Assembly (NCBI GenBank): GCA_001051155.2
Contig: JYIP02000003.1
Span: 3,162,001-3,226,000, forward strand
DNA length: 64,000 nucleotides
From: Chrysoporthe austroafricana
Lineage: Eukaryota > Ascomycota > Sordariomycetes > Diaporthales > Cryphonectriaceae
Reading direction: 5' to 3'
Shown here: one piece after another, positions 11,919-23,208 of the stretch
How the letters are laid out: each line of letters opens with the position of its first letter
How positions within the stretch are numbered: the stretch's first letter is position 1
Position numbers and translations under genes: made by a program
The notes under the pieces: generated by a model
The model's database searches: none
What the model was told of the DNA's origin: nothing
The model's input: the letters and a program-made list of their open reading frames with translations, nothing else

Positions 11919-12599
11919 ATGTTCACTGGGCCCCTGGCCGTCACCGTCCTCCTCCTGCTGGCCGCGTCCGCAGCCCTTGCCACGCCGACCTGGCCGGCCA
12001 AACTCGACGCCCGCGCCGACGAGTCCCTCGACGGGACGCTCTTCTGCGGCAACTTCGCGACCGGCGCCAAGGGCACCGCGTCCGGCCTGCTGACGGACCT
12101 GGACGCCGGAGCCAACGGCAAGATCTCCGGCAAGGAGTTCACCGTCGGTGCCGGTGGATGCCAGCGCGTGACGTGTTGGGATACCACCGGGATATATGTA
12201 TGTAATGTACGTGAATTACCCTTCCCTTTCCCCTTCCCCTTGATTTCTTCTTCTTTACCTTCTCCTCCTGGCCACCGGCGCGTTAGAAGAACCATTTGGC
12301 TGACCTCTGTGGATGAAATAATTCAGGATGAGTCTCGGTCCCTCACTCTATCCGGCAACGACGTCTGGGAGGCCGCCAACAGCGTGTACAAGCTCTGCTG
12401 CCGGCAGGACTACTCCGGGCTGACGTACAACCCGGGCATCTCCGGGCAGAAGTTCATCAAGACTGGTGGCCACGATTATAATGTCGTCATCAGCTATGGG
12501 GACTGCGGCCACCCTGTCGACGTCAGGCCCTCGGACGAGGGCGGGTGGGGTGTGAACCCGTCCTGCGTGGGCGGCGATATCAATGTCTACGACAGCTGA
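11919..12599 (+). CDS. Small secreted cysteine-rich protein, unknown function (2 exons)
   Basis: Exons 11919-12206 and 12327-12599 give 186 residues. A clear signal peptide (hydrophobic core LAVTVLLLLAASAALA, cleavage likely near residue 21) precedes a mature protein with eight cysteines at 43, 81, 86, 95, 120, 121, 156 and 176, an even number that suggests four disulfides. There is no transmembrane segment or catalytic motif I recognise. The size and cysteine content are those of fungal apoplastic or effector-type proteins, but I cannot assign a family. The 120-nt intron (GTACGT donor, phase 0) is a multiple of three and has no in-frame stop, so retention would insert 40 residues that include an Arg-Arg-Val-Arg-Arg run. 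Splicing is preferred because the insert is low-complexity and interrupts the even cysteine pattern. It is convergent with the ferroxidase gene. Confidence 0.72.
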   Translation: MFTGPLAVTVLLLLAASAALATPTWPAKLDARADESLDGTLFCGNFATGAKGTASGLLTDLDAGANGKISGKEFTVGAGGCQRVTCWDTTGIYVCNVRELPFPFPFPLISSSLPSPPGHRRVRRTIWLTSVDEIIQDESRSLTLSGNDVWEAANSVYKLCCRQDYSGLTYNPGISGQKFIKTGGHDYNVVISYGDCGHPVDVRPSDEGGWGVNPSCVGGDINVYDS

Positions 12600-12957
12600 G
12601 ATGAAGACCGGGCTTGGTCTTAGATGCTATTTTCAATTCTCCACGTTCTGTACTCCCATCTTGACGCAGAACCCCTTTTAAACTATGTAGATATTATGTT
12701 CGCAGGTACTAATGAGACCTACGCCTTACAGCTTCAGAGCCACTCCAGTCCCATCCACGCGGGATGAAATATGTCATGGTCTCTGCTCACGTAAGGGTCA
12801 TTCTCGAGGGTCGTTTCTTGTGACCAGTATACGCTGTGATTCCTGAATCATGCACTTGCAAAAGCTTGTCCAAACCGAGGTTGCCACCACTACGAGCCAG
12901 CTTGTTTCATCCAGACGGCCACAGCTAGGCAAAACACAAGCACGTCGCAGGATCTCA
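12600..12957. other. Convergent 3' spacer
   Basis: These 358 nt lie between the secreted-protein and ferroxidase stop codons. No gene was seen; presumably both 3' UTRs lie here. Confidence 0.5.
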
Positions 12958-15134
12958 TCAAGCCCTCGCGGCCCCCGTGCCACTCCCAGCAGCGACGGCC
13001 ACCGGCTCACCCACCGCGCTGCTATCGGTGCCGTCACTGCCCTGCTGCGGCTCGACACTGCCGCCGACGGCAGCAACGGCCTTGGGCCCGTTCGCGCCGT
13101 CGCCCGAGAGCCCGTACCACGCGACGAAGGCAGTGCCGGCGATGCCGCAGACGGAGCTGAACACCAGCGCCACGATGCCGCGCGCGGTGAAGCCGGCGGG
13201 CAGCGGGGCGGGCGGCGCGGGCTCGCCGGTGAGGTCGAGCAGGTCGGCGGTGTTGCCGGCCGCGTTGCCGACCGTCGCCATGGGCGGCGCGTTGGCCGCG
13301 CACGCGGCGTAGTGGTCGGCCGGGATGGTGAGGCTCTTCTGCAGCTCGAGCGGGGCCTCGACCATCGTCGCTGAGAGGCCCGAGTCGATGTGCCACTCGA
13401 TGTGGCAGTGGAAGAGCCAGATGCCTGTGTTGCCCCGGGGCTGTCAGCCATCATGAAGCCGAGGGAAACGTTTTTGAGGCGGAGGGGAACAATAAGTCGC
13501 TGTGAGTAACGCACCTGGGTTATCGGCCCTGAACCGCAACACGATGAAACCCTCTGGTCTGAGCACAAATGTGTCCCTCCTCATGGGAATCTGCGGGAAG
13601 TCCGCGTCGGTGACGTTTGAGTCCGCGAAGGTCCCTGCCTCCTCGTCTGACCGCCACACGGCCTGGGAGGCGTGCCCGTGGAGATGGAACGGGTGCTTGC
13701 CCGTGTCAGCGTTGTCGACAACGATTTGGACGACCTGGCCTTTCTCCAGGACGAACGGGTGGGTGTACGTCCCGTAGATGCCGGCATTCGAGGCCGTCTC
13801 GCCGCTACTAAGGGCAGTGTATAGGGTGGGGACTTTGGGGGACACGTAGGTGATGTTGTCGAAGAAGGCACTGCGAGATGCGTTAGAGATTGGCCATCGG
13901 GGAGCTTTAGGGCATAGGGGAAAGCTCACTAGTTGGCGCCATCACTCAGGTTGTCCATGATGACTGTCAACCTGACCTCCTGGTCTGGGTTTGTAAAGAG
14001 GGTCTCGTTGTCGTACGGCAGCAAAGTCCAGTCATCGAACTCGTTGAACTCGTCCAACACCGCTGCATCCGGGTTGGGTTGAGTCGAGTCGTACACCAGC
14101 CAGCCCGTGACGTTCCAATTCAGGCCATCCGGAATGGTATCAAATAGACTCTGAAGCGAGATCAGTACTCATAAATAGCGGGTGTATGGAATTCAAGTAG
14201 ACCTACAGTGTCCATAGATGCCATGAATGGGAAGTTCGCGGACGTATCGTTCCTCGTTGTCAGCAAAAAGCTGCAGCGCTGAGCAGCAGAAAGGTAGATC
14301 AATTCGGCCTCTGCAGGCTGTGTATAAATTCCATCGACCTCAACGATGGACACGTTGTGGCCCTCGAACCATATGTACTGCCCAGCAAACGCGCCAATAT
14401 TAATCATGCGGAAGAGATAGGTCTTTCCGGGCTGGACGCTGATGGTAAGGTTCTGGGTCTCGTTGAAGAGAGCTGCGTTGGGAACAGGCTCGGCACCGCT
14501 CGGGTTCTCCTTGCTGATGAAGAAGGGCAGCAGGTCCTCCATCTGGTCATGGTACCAGTCAGAGACGCTGAGGACAATCTCCTCGTCGTACTGGCCATCG
14601 AACGGCGAATCCGGGTCGTGGATGATGAGAAGTCCGCGGAGGCCATCCGGGTACTGGCCCATCACGTGGCTGTGATACCAGTATGTCCCGGGCTGGTTGA
14701 TGGTGAAGTTGTACTGGAAACGACTACCAGAGGGTATATCGCACTGAGTTACACCTGCCGGGCCATCCATGTGGGTGGTTCCATTCCTGTGTGAAGTCTC
14801 GTGTTCAGTGCTGGTCTTGTCCGTCTCCAAGTGAGCGGTCTCTGAGGAGCTTAGGATGGTCTTACTGGTAGAGTCCGTGAAAGTGAAGCGAGGTAGTCTG
14901 GTTGCCCAGCGAGTTGAGCACGTTAACGATGACCTGGTCACCAACGTTGGCGGTGATGTCAGGAATAGGCCATTGTCCGTTGATGCCGATAGTAGGCCTG
15001 TCAAAAGCACCGTCCGGATTTGCGGTGACCCAACCGACTTCGAAGTCGTACGTGACAGTAGCCGGGTGCACCCAGGCGAATAGACATGTAAAGAGCGTCA
15101 GCCGGAGCAGATGAGGCAACGCTGTGAAGGCCAT
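12958..15134 (-). CDS. FET3: Fet3-type multicopper ferroxidase, membrane-anchored (5 exons)
   Basis: Exons 15134-14866, 14786-14207, 14150-13930, 13870-13515 and 13424-12958 join in phase to 630 residues. Introns are 79, 56, 59 and 90 nt. The enzyme oxidises Fe(II) to Fe(III) at the cell surface for uptake by Ftr1. Visible: a signal peptide (residues 1 to about 28) and the four copper motifs, HFH at 84-86, HSH at 128-130, HPFHLHGH at 416-423 and HCHIEWH at 481-487. Leu492, ten residues after Cys482, would be the axial T1 ligand, as in yeast Fet3. The [10 protein letters not shown] segment carries the Glu equivalent to yeast Fet3 E185, used for iron binding. One C-terminal membrane span (about 559-580) and a ~50-residue cytosolic tail separate it from secreted laccases. 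It is divergent from FTR1 across a shared promoter. Confidence 0.95.
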
Positions 15135-15454
15135 TGTCGTTGGCAATGTCGAGTTGAGACAGACGCAACGACCTCAAGTTCACTTCTTCAGCAAGAGCAA
15201 CAGGTACACATGACAACAAGATGTAAGCCAACAACGGTGAGCCAATTATTCTTGTCGCAGTCTCATAGCCTCGTGGTCTCGCCTCGGCTCGAGCCTATCT
15301 TGGCTGCGCAGCAAAAAGGAAAGTGGGCAGAGAAGAGGTCTTCACAGTAGCTCCCTGGACCACTCCACCCCCACCCCCCGGGTCAAGGTTAGGGTAGTCT
15401 TGTGGCCGGCCATGGTATGGCACAGGGAGGTGGGATGGCGGAGACAAATTACAA

Positions 15455-15464
15455 TTATCTTATC
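15455..15464 (-). promoter_or_regulatory. Tandem GATA motif upstream of FET3
   Basis: Two TTATC pentamers abut on the plus strand, giving GATAAGATAA on the minus strand, about 320 bp before the FET3 ATG. It is a possible GATA-factor site but not an exact ATCWGATAA match. Confidence 0.4.
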
Positions 15465-16184
15465 AATCATAATCTAAATACTACGGTAGGAACGAGTGGC
15501 GATGTGGAACGGCTAGCCCAGAGGTCGGAATGTTCCACCTAAGGGAATAAAGGGCTTGCTTGGGTGGCTATGCTCGACGAGGTGACAGTATCTCGTCTAC
15601 ATGAAACTCGCCCGAACTTCTGGACGGGGCCAGGCAGTATTCATAAGTCCTTGTTGCAACCAGAGGACGAGAGGACGATGAGCGAGAAGAAGATCGATGA
15701 CTATCTGGATTGGCCCAAGGAAACGCAGGGGGGAGAAACGCAGGAAGACCATCGTGGCATCGTGACTGCAGAAATTTCACGTAGAGGGGCAGTTCTCGAG
15801 CTCAGCACCTCCACCTGCGGCTCAGCAACGAGGAGTGCTGGAGACGAAGGTGGGCGACTACGGACTAAGGGGGCGCCGTCGTCACATGGGCCGAAGACTG
15901 TTTCCCTTGCCAAGAAGCTGGTGGGGATGATAGTCTTGGCCCTCAGGGCCTTGTGGAAATATGCAATTATTTCGCCATTTCCCGGCTATGGTTTCGGGAA
16001 CAGATCTTCTATACCTACCTCCCGGTTATCTTAGGTTTGTATCACTGAGGATCGGTGCCTCGGATGTTCCTCTCTGTCACTTGACTGCAGGCTGTTGTGT
16101 TCCAGATCCTGGTCACCGACGTATTTTGGAGGTGGGAACGCGAGATGGCTGACCTCCCTCCCTCTTCGAAAGGCCTTGGCACGG

Positions 16185-16193
16185 ATCTGATAA
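16185..16193 (+). promoter_or_regulatory. Iron-repressor type GATA site (ATCTGATAA)
   Basis: Exact match to ATCWGATAA, preceded by G, as in the SreA/Sre1-type consensus known from iron genes of other fungi. An ATTGG box follows at 16199-16203. It lies about 1.05 kb from the FET3 ATG and 1.26 kb from the FTR1 ATG. Confidence 0.6.
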
Positions 16194-17178
16194 GCTTAAT
16201 TGGATGAGACGGGATGCCACCCAGACGTGCGCAGACCGTAGGCGGGCCGGGATCTTCATGACCTGGCCATGCAAGACTATACCAAGAGAGCTCATCGTCC
16301 GAAACCCACGTTCCTGCTTGACCTATAGACGAAATCCAGCCGGGATACCAATATCTGCCAAGAACGCCATCCATAGCTCGGCGATCGGCTGTTGTCCGTC
16401 GTATGTATGATACAAAACTGGCCTGGGTGGCCAGTCTTATGTTGTTTCCGACCCTGCTTGATATCCTCGAGCCTGCTGTGTGTGGTACGTGTATATCCAC
16501 TACATACTTAGAACGGCATATGCCATTGGGATTACCTCCCACGTGCCTACTTGGGAAGACGTCTGCCGTACTATTATGGTGGAGGTTGGACCCGCCCCAT
16601 CTTTTTAGCTTTAAACTCCGCCCCTAAGCCCCGGCAACCCAGCAGGGGTGCTGACACTATAACACGGGATTGGTCAGGGGCACCCTTGGAGAAATGAATG
16701 AGGAAGGTAACCTCGAAAGCAGTAGGTACTATAGTATAGTATGTCAAAGTATACACACATAGCAATTTCGACATAGCGGCACGAACTAGGTGCTGTTGAG
16801 GAAGCGCAACGCCCAACGGGTGGGGGGAGGTCAGCATCGGTTCACGCCCTGCGCTTCGAGGGGTGTCATGCGCCCTCTCCCGACCTCCAAACCTTCATCG
16901 TGATGGTAGCCCGCTACGACACAGGGCTTGACTGGTTCTCCAGAATATACATCCTGCAGGGTAAGAAGAGGGCCCTGCTTCGAGATCGGCAGGTCTCACA
17001 CAAGCTTTTTCTCTCCCAGCAGTTACATAGACACCGGGGTCCGTGAACCGTTGGAGAGGATTAAGGTTGTATTTCTCCGTCTCGGCAACCCGTGCACCTG
17101 GACCTCTGCGGTGCTCCCCACCCCTTCTTCACAAAGCACCAGTGTGGTCCCACTCCCACACCATTTTTTACGAAGACC

Positions 17179-17187
17179 ATCAGATAA
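17179..17187 (+). promoter_or_regulatory. Iron-repressor type GATA site (ATCAGATAA)
   Basis: Second exact ATCWGATAA match, about 265 bp upstream of the FTR1 ATG. A further GATAGG overlaps just downstream. Position and sequence fit a proximal iron-repression element. Confidence 0.65.
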
Positions 17188-17451
17188 GATAGGTTAGATC
17201 CTCACTAATATGCTTCGCCTCCTGGCCCACAGGAACCCACCTAGCCAGGCCCCGTTGAGACCCAATACAGCGTTTCCAGGTCTGTCCAGACTATCCACAG
17301 CTCGCTCTAGCTGAGAGTCGAGCCTCGTCTCCCTGGCTATTTCTATAGTGACTTCCATTCCTATCGAGACGGTCTTGTCTGCTTGGACCAGCGAGGGTCG
17401 TGATTGTGGTTGTGATCCTCATCCCCTCCCTTCCACTCGACAGACGCCGCC

Positions 17452-18825
17452 ATGGCACCTCAAGTCTTCGCCGTTCCTGTCTTTTTGGTCGTCTTCAGGT
17501 AAGGAACCACCCCACGAGCACAGGAGTAGTACCCCGATGGTAGTCGTATAGCTGTCGGCTTACGCGAACAACCCGACAGAGAGGCCCTCGAGACGGTCAT
17601 CATTGTCTCGGTCCTCCTCGCCTGGCTCAAGCAGACCCTCGACGGGCCCGACAAGGATGTCAAGGTCTACAAGAAGCTGCGCAGGCAGGTGTGGCTCGGC
17701 GTGGGCGCGGGCTCCCTCGTCTGCCTCATCGCCGCCGCCGCCGTCATCGGCACCTTCTACACGGTCGGCACCAACAGCTGGGCCGGGCCCGAGCTGTACT
17801 ACGAGGGCGCGTTCGCCCTCTTCGCCTCGCTCATCATCACCATCGTCGGCGCCGCGCTTCTCCGCATCGGCAAGATGCAGGAGAAGTGGCGCTTGAAGCT
17901 CGCCGCGGCGCTCGAGAGTCCCGTCGCTGGCACCGGCGGCAAGGCCGCCTGGCTGAGGCGCTTCTCGGAGAAGTACGCTCTGTTCATCCTGCCGTTCGTC
18001 ACGGTCCTGCGTGAGGGCATCGAGGCCATCGTCTTCGTGGCTGGCGTCTCGTTCACCGCGCCCGCCTCGGCGTTCCCGCTGCCTGCTGTTGTCGGGCTTC
18101 TTGTGGGTATCTTCGTCGGCTACCTTCTCTACAAGTGAGTCTGTCCTCGTGCGGCGTCTTGACGGCTTCCTCCCGCTGACTGCTCCCCATCGAAGGGGTG
18201 GCTCCACATCTTCGCTGCAGATCTTCCTCGTCGCATCGACCTGCTTGATCTACCTCGTCGCTGCCGGCCTGTTCTCTCGGGCGGTCGCCGACTTTGAGCA
18301 GCAAGCGTGGAACAACCGCATCGGTAGTGATGCCGCTGAGCTCGGAGACGGTCCAGGCACCTACGACATCGACAAGTCCGTCTGGCATGTGAACGTACGT
18401 ATCCGTACACCTTCGTGCCCCTCCTGCTTCCCTCTGCTACGCCGTTACTAGAGTGGCGACTGACGGCCTCTTGCCTCCCGCAGTGCTGCTCCCCTACGCT
18501 CAACGGCGGAGGCGGATGGGGTATCTTCAACGCTATCTTTGGCTGGAATAACTCCGCCACGTACGGCTCCGTGATCTCGTATAACGTCTACTGGATCGCT
18601 GTCGTCACCGCCTTGGGGCTCATGCGCTACAAGGAAACCCATGGCTACTGGCCGTTCATGCAGTCCAAGACCAGGGCTGAGGAGCGCCCGCAACCCCAGG
18701 GCCGGGGACCTTCAGACACCAGCAGCTCCACTGATGATGCCCAGGAGAGACTCGCGGGTGGGCATGAGAAGAGCGTCCTCGAGACCGAGACGAGGGAGAA
18801 GAGTGCCACGTCGGCCGCTAACTAA
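17452..18825 (+). CDS. FTR1: Ftr1-type high-affinity iron permease (4 exons)
   Basis: Exons 17452-17498, 17580-18134, 18196-18394 and 18484-18825 give 380 residues; introns are 81, 61 and 89 nt. The protein moves Fe(III) supplied by its ferroxidase partner across the plasma membrane. Seen: an N-terminal membrane segment, the first REALE motif at residues 16-20 split over intron 1 (AG|A codon), a second REGIE motif at about 160-164, and roughly seven hydrophobic spans. RExxE motifs are the iron-binding signature of the Ftr1/OFeT family. The ~65-residue C-terminal tail is hydrophilic and charged, as expected for the cytosolic end. The last intron precedes the [21 protein letters not shown] segment, typical of fungal Ftr1. 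Head-to-head placement with FET3 implies co-regulation; the ATCAGATAA site lies about 265 bp upstream. Confidence 0.96.
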
Positions 18826-19186
18826 TAAATGTCTCGGTCGATGTGAAAAGCTTTTGACGCCTTGTAAGGGAGACGCCTCAGTATAGATGTAGCTCAATTA
18901 GGATTACCAGTGGGAGAGTGGCGCCCCGTGTGGCATGGGTTGACAAAAGTACAGAAAAATGGCTTTAAGAGGTTTAGTTGCAAGGCACAAGAGTCGTTGC
19001 TTCTAGGAATACGTACTCGAAATCTCAATCTGCCATGCAGGTCCTCAGTTACGCGCTTACACCAGAAGATGCTCGTCGCAAAGTTCTAAGCTCCATGCTA
19101 TAACATCTAAAAAGGAAATTGCGGTATTGGTATCCTCGAACAACGATACCAAGAAACCTCCTAGATAGTGTCCCTTCATCACAAAT
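18826..19186. other. Convergent 3' spacer
   Basis: These 361 nt lie between the FTR1 and dynactin stop codons. No gene was recognised. Confidence 0.5.
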
Positions 19187-22100
19187 CTACACCGCTAGAC
19201 GTCCCTGCAACCCCTCCCACTCCCGCGAACCCACTATATGGACATCCCCAGCGTTGCTACCGGCGATCATCTTGCCAGACAGATCTGGCAAGCGAATGTG
19301 CAGCCTCGCCGCGGCCGCATTCCTCGCCCTCCTCACATTGACCGCATCGGCCCCACGATGCTGGCCCATCAGCGTCTGGCCCTTGCGCACCACGCTATCC
19401 CGCCAGTCCTGCCATGCTGCGAGATCCTCCATCTGCTTCGCGGCGTGGTACTGTGGCGTGCTCTTTGCGCTCTTCCATGCGAGCTTGTCCTTCGGCATCG
19501 AGCCAAGGTCGTACACCTTAGCAGACGTGGCCATCTTGAGCAGCTCGCCCAGCACATCCCTTCCCTCAGTGACGACCAGCTGTCTCCGCTGCTCGGCGAC
19601 GGGAGTAGGCTTGTTGAGCGGCTCGGCAAGCCAGTCGTAACCGCCCTGCTCCGTGAGACGAGCGCGGCGATTGTCTTCGCGCAGATATCGCACCGCAGAT
19701 TGTAACGCTGCAATCTCCTCTTTGAGAGTGTCCATTTCCCTAGCTGTCGCCACAGCCATCTCCTTGCCCGCCTTGGTGCCGGCCGCTGCCTCATTGATGG
19801 CGCGAGAGTCGCCTGCGATCTTCTTCCACTTGTCACGATCCGCCTCAAGAGTCTTGAGCTCGCGGTCTTGCTTCTCGATATCCTCCCGGAGGGCAGCGAC
19901 TGCCTCCTTGCTCTTCTCGATTTGCAGTTCAAGGTCCGCAATACGGTTCGCCTTGGTAGTTGCATCGCGCATGCGAGACTCGAGCGTCTCGATCTTAAGC
20001 AGTGCCGTACTGAGAGACTCTTCGCGCTGTGCGACGGCCCGACGGGCCTCGGCCCACTCCTCCTTGAGGCGCCGAACCTCTTCCTCGGCGTCGACCGGGA
20101 TCGTCTTGACGGCCTTGAGCTCCTGGGAGCGCAGGATCCATGGAGCGGTGCTACGCTCAAATTCTTGTGTCTGCGTGAAGTCTGCGGCCAGTTGTGACAA
20201 GTCGGTGATTTGGCTGGTGAGAGTACGAAGCTTGTTAAGGTAGGTCGTGAAAAGGTCGGACTCATCTGAGCTCGCGACCTCAAACACGGTCTTGCGCACG
20301 CGGGACTGGACCTCGAGGTGGGTAAAAGGCTCAGTCCTGCCCTCGTCATGCAGGAGTTGATGAAGATCGTATCCAATCTTCCGGGCCAGATCCGAGAGCT
20401 CCTGCGAGATTGCCTCACACTGCTCAAAAACTTCCTTGGTCTCCGGAGACAATGCCAGAGAGCGCACCCGCAGGTCCTCGAGCGCCTTCACAGTCCTGCC
20501 AGCAATGACCTTCGTGCTACGTGTCTGTGTGACGACAGCGTCGGCTTTCTTGGTGAAGTACTGCGCGAGCTCGTCTTCTTCGCTGACGGGCGGAATGACC
20601 TGCTGGACCATATTCTGAAGGGTGGCAAAGGCAGTGGCAGCAGACTCGAGGTTACTCTGCATCAAAACCGTCTTCATGTAGACGTCATCCGCAAAACTCT
20701 CGAGGTCGTCAGAGATATGCACCTCCCCAAGGTGGCTCATGAGAGCAATGGTGCGTTGCAGTTCGCTCGCACATTGTTTCTCCTTTAGCTCATCCCTCTT
20801 CAAGCCTTCGATCCAGCCGTTGAGCGCTCGCTCAACGGGTTCCAACTCAAACAAAGCCCCCTCATACTTGGAGAACTGCTCCAGAGAGCAGTGGCTGATG
20901 GAGTTGACGAATCTGTCGCACATGGCGGAGACCCAAGTCAACTTATCCATCGCATCACAACCAGAGAACACGTCATCCTCGTGACCAGGATGCGTCTGGC
21001 CCTTAACTCGTTCTTGTATGAATTGGTGTAGCAAGTTGGCCTTGAATGCGAGTCTCCTGAACCGCAAGAGGGCCAGGACGGAATTCTGGTCGCTCTGGTA
21101 GCTATCCGGCAGGAAGAGCTTGATGATTTCCAGGTGCTGCTCTGCTTCCTGGGCTTCCAGCCGACGCATCTCAAGATCGATTGTCTTGGCTTGCGCCTTC
21201 TCGGCAGAAATCTGCAGCTTCATGGTAAGATCCTCCATGGCCCGGGATCGGCTGTTGAGCTTTTCGGATTCACCCTCCGTGACCGCCTGAGATGCCTTCA
21301 TGTCCTGAAGATCACCCTGCAGATTGTTGACGAGCTCACGGAAGCGGGATAGGGTGTACTCCATATCCTCGAGCGCCTCTTCCTGCTGAGCAGCACGCCT
21401 TGCTTGCTCTGCGATGACGCTGTCCTTGAAGTCGATCTCCTCTTGCATCTCCTTCTCATTCTGAACATGGTTGATCTCAAGCTCGTCATTAACCTCCTTG
21501 AGATTCTCCAGATCATCAACGATGGCCTTGAGCTCCTCAATCTGCTCAGCCTGGCTCATGTTACGCTCCGTAAGATCTTCAATCATGTCCTCGGCCCCCA
21601 AAGCAGTATCGAGTTGCTGGCGAAGGTCCTCAACCATGGCCTCGGTGTGCGCGAGCTTATTCTGATTGGTCTCATGCTGCTCTTTGAGCAAAGAGAGTTC
21701 CTGGACATCCTCCTCGAGACTCTTGATCTGACCCTTGAGCTCTTCCTCCTGCTGTTGGGTGATATCGCGCAGACGGATCAGAGCCTCGCGCAAGCGTTCG
21801 TTGTTCCTCTCCAACTGTATCCAATTGGTGCTCGCCTTCTCTTCCGGCGACATGCCCTTGGTGTATTCAGAATTTTCCTCGCGGAGAATCTCGAGCTCCA
21901 GCTCCAGCTCCTCCGTCTTCTCCTTGAGAGCCTCGACCTCAACTTTCAAGACCTCGGCAGTCTCTTCCGCCATCTCACGATCAAGGGTCGCCAGTTCCAA
22001 CTCGGAGTCGTGCTCGGCTTGCATCCGTTCGACAGACTCGAAACTCTTTTTCAGGTCCGCTAGCTGCCTCCGCGAGTCGGCGAGCTCCTGCTGCATCGGG

Positions 22101-23208
22101 CCATACTTTTGCTGTAGTTTCTGGATGATGCCCTCAAATTTGTCACGGTCGGCCTGAACCTTGTCCAAGAGTTTGATCTTATCCCGGTCCTCCGCTCGCT
22201 TTCTCTCCATGACACGTAGCTTGGCCTCAAGGTCCTCGATCTTCCGGTTGGAAGCCTGCAAGGCCTGTGTCGTCGGCCGCGATACCTTCCTCGCCGGATC
22301 ACCTTCTAGCTCGTGGAGCCTGTCCAACGCGGCGCTCCTTGTCGCCGGAGGGCTTGCCTCGTCATCACTACTTTCCTTCTGTGGCGACACCACCCCCCTG
22401 TCGACCGATGCTCTTTTCTCCGCACCAGACTGTGATCCTGGCGAGCCGCGCTTCGGGGCCTCGGGGCGAGCCTTGCCTGTTGTCAGGGATAGACGGTTGC
22501 TCTGCGGTCTTGCCGCTGTTCGCCCGCCGGCAGTCGAAGACACGGATGCTTGACGACCTGGTCTCGCAGGAGGTCCCATTGAAGTTCTTGTGGTGCTCGT
22601 CGAGGGCACCCGTGCCCGTGTCGCGGCAGCTCCTCCGCGTGCGTTCGCCGGGGTGGCTGTTCGCGAGGTGGAGGCACTTGATGTTGCCGTGCCCAAGCCC
22701 AGTTGCTTCGTGGGGGATTTGGTAGGAGACTGCTCCCGACAAGCACGATACGTCAGTACGACATCTGGGAGAGTAGTTTGGCATGTATGCTCACCCTTGC
22801 AATGCTCGACGGACGCGACGTCCTCCCAACCGGACTAGGGCTCGGGGCGTTGATGCTCTTCCTCCTCCCCGCGTTGGGGTCAAGTGACGCGGAGGTGCTC
22901 CTCGACCCCGAAGCAAAGCTACTCGGCCTCTTCTTCGCGGCAGCCGTGGGCGCCACCGCCGCGGGCCTCTGTCTCGGCGGCGGCTGGGCCAGGACCGTGA
23001 CCGCCGAGGGGCGCACGAACATGCCGTGTCCCATGTCGCATTCAAAGTAGCGCTCGCCCTGCACGCTGCCATCGTTCTTGCCGGAGCCGTCGTCCAGCTC
23101 GCAGCCAACCCAGATGCCAAGGGCAAACTCCGTCTCGCCGACGAAGCGGATGATCGCGTTCCGGCCATCGGCGAGACGGATGACCTGCCCGACAGCCAGG
23201 TCTGACAT
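19187..23208 (-). CDS. ro-3: Dynactin large subunit p150/Glued (2 exons)
   Basis: Exons 23208-22795 and 22729-19187 encode 1318 residues; the 65-nt intron is phase 0. Dynactin links dynein to cargo and microtubules and supports nuclear distribution in hyphae. The N-terminus is a CAP-Gly domain (about residues 5-70) with GIWVGCELDDGSGKNDGSVQ and YFECDMGHGMFV, which binds tubulin/EB1 C-termini. A basic Ser/Thr/Pro-rich region with SPTKSPTKQ follows, then a long coiled coil (roughly 270-690), a globular middle part with LHQFIQERVKGQTHPGH, and a second coiled coil near 1020-1160. Domain order and length fit Neurospora ro-3 and other fungal p150 proteins. The antisense strand shows long open frames that are coiled-coil codon shadows. 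Confidence 0.95.

Larger units (their letters stand above)
15135..17451. promoter_or_regulatory. Shared divergent FET3/FTR1 promoter region
   Basis: The 2.3 kb between the two divergent iron-uptake genes holds no recognisable gene. It contains two exact ATCWGATAA matches, a tandem GATA pair near FET3, and several CCAAT/ATTGG boxes (for example 15242-15246, 16199-16203 and 16669-16673). In other filamentous fungi iron genes are repressed by a GATA factor (SreA/SRE) and modulated by HapX with the CCAAT-binding complex. The motif content suggests the same control here; this is inference. Confidence 0.6.

Noticed and set aside
21404..22063. 219-codon plus-strand ORF rich in Leu
   Set aside because: Antisense shadow of the dynactin coiled coil; Leu runs arise from Glu/Lys codons on the other strand.
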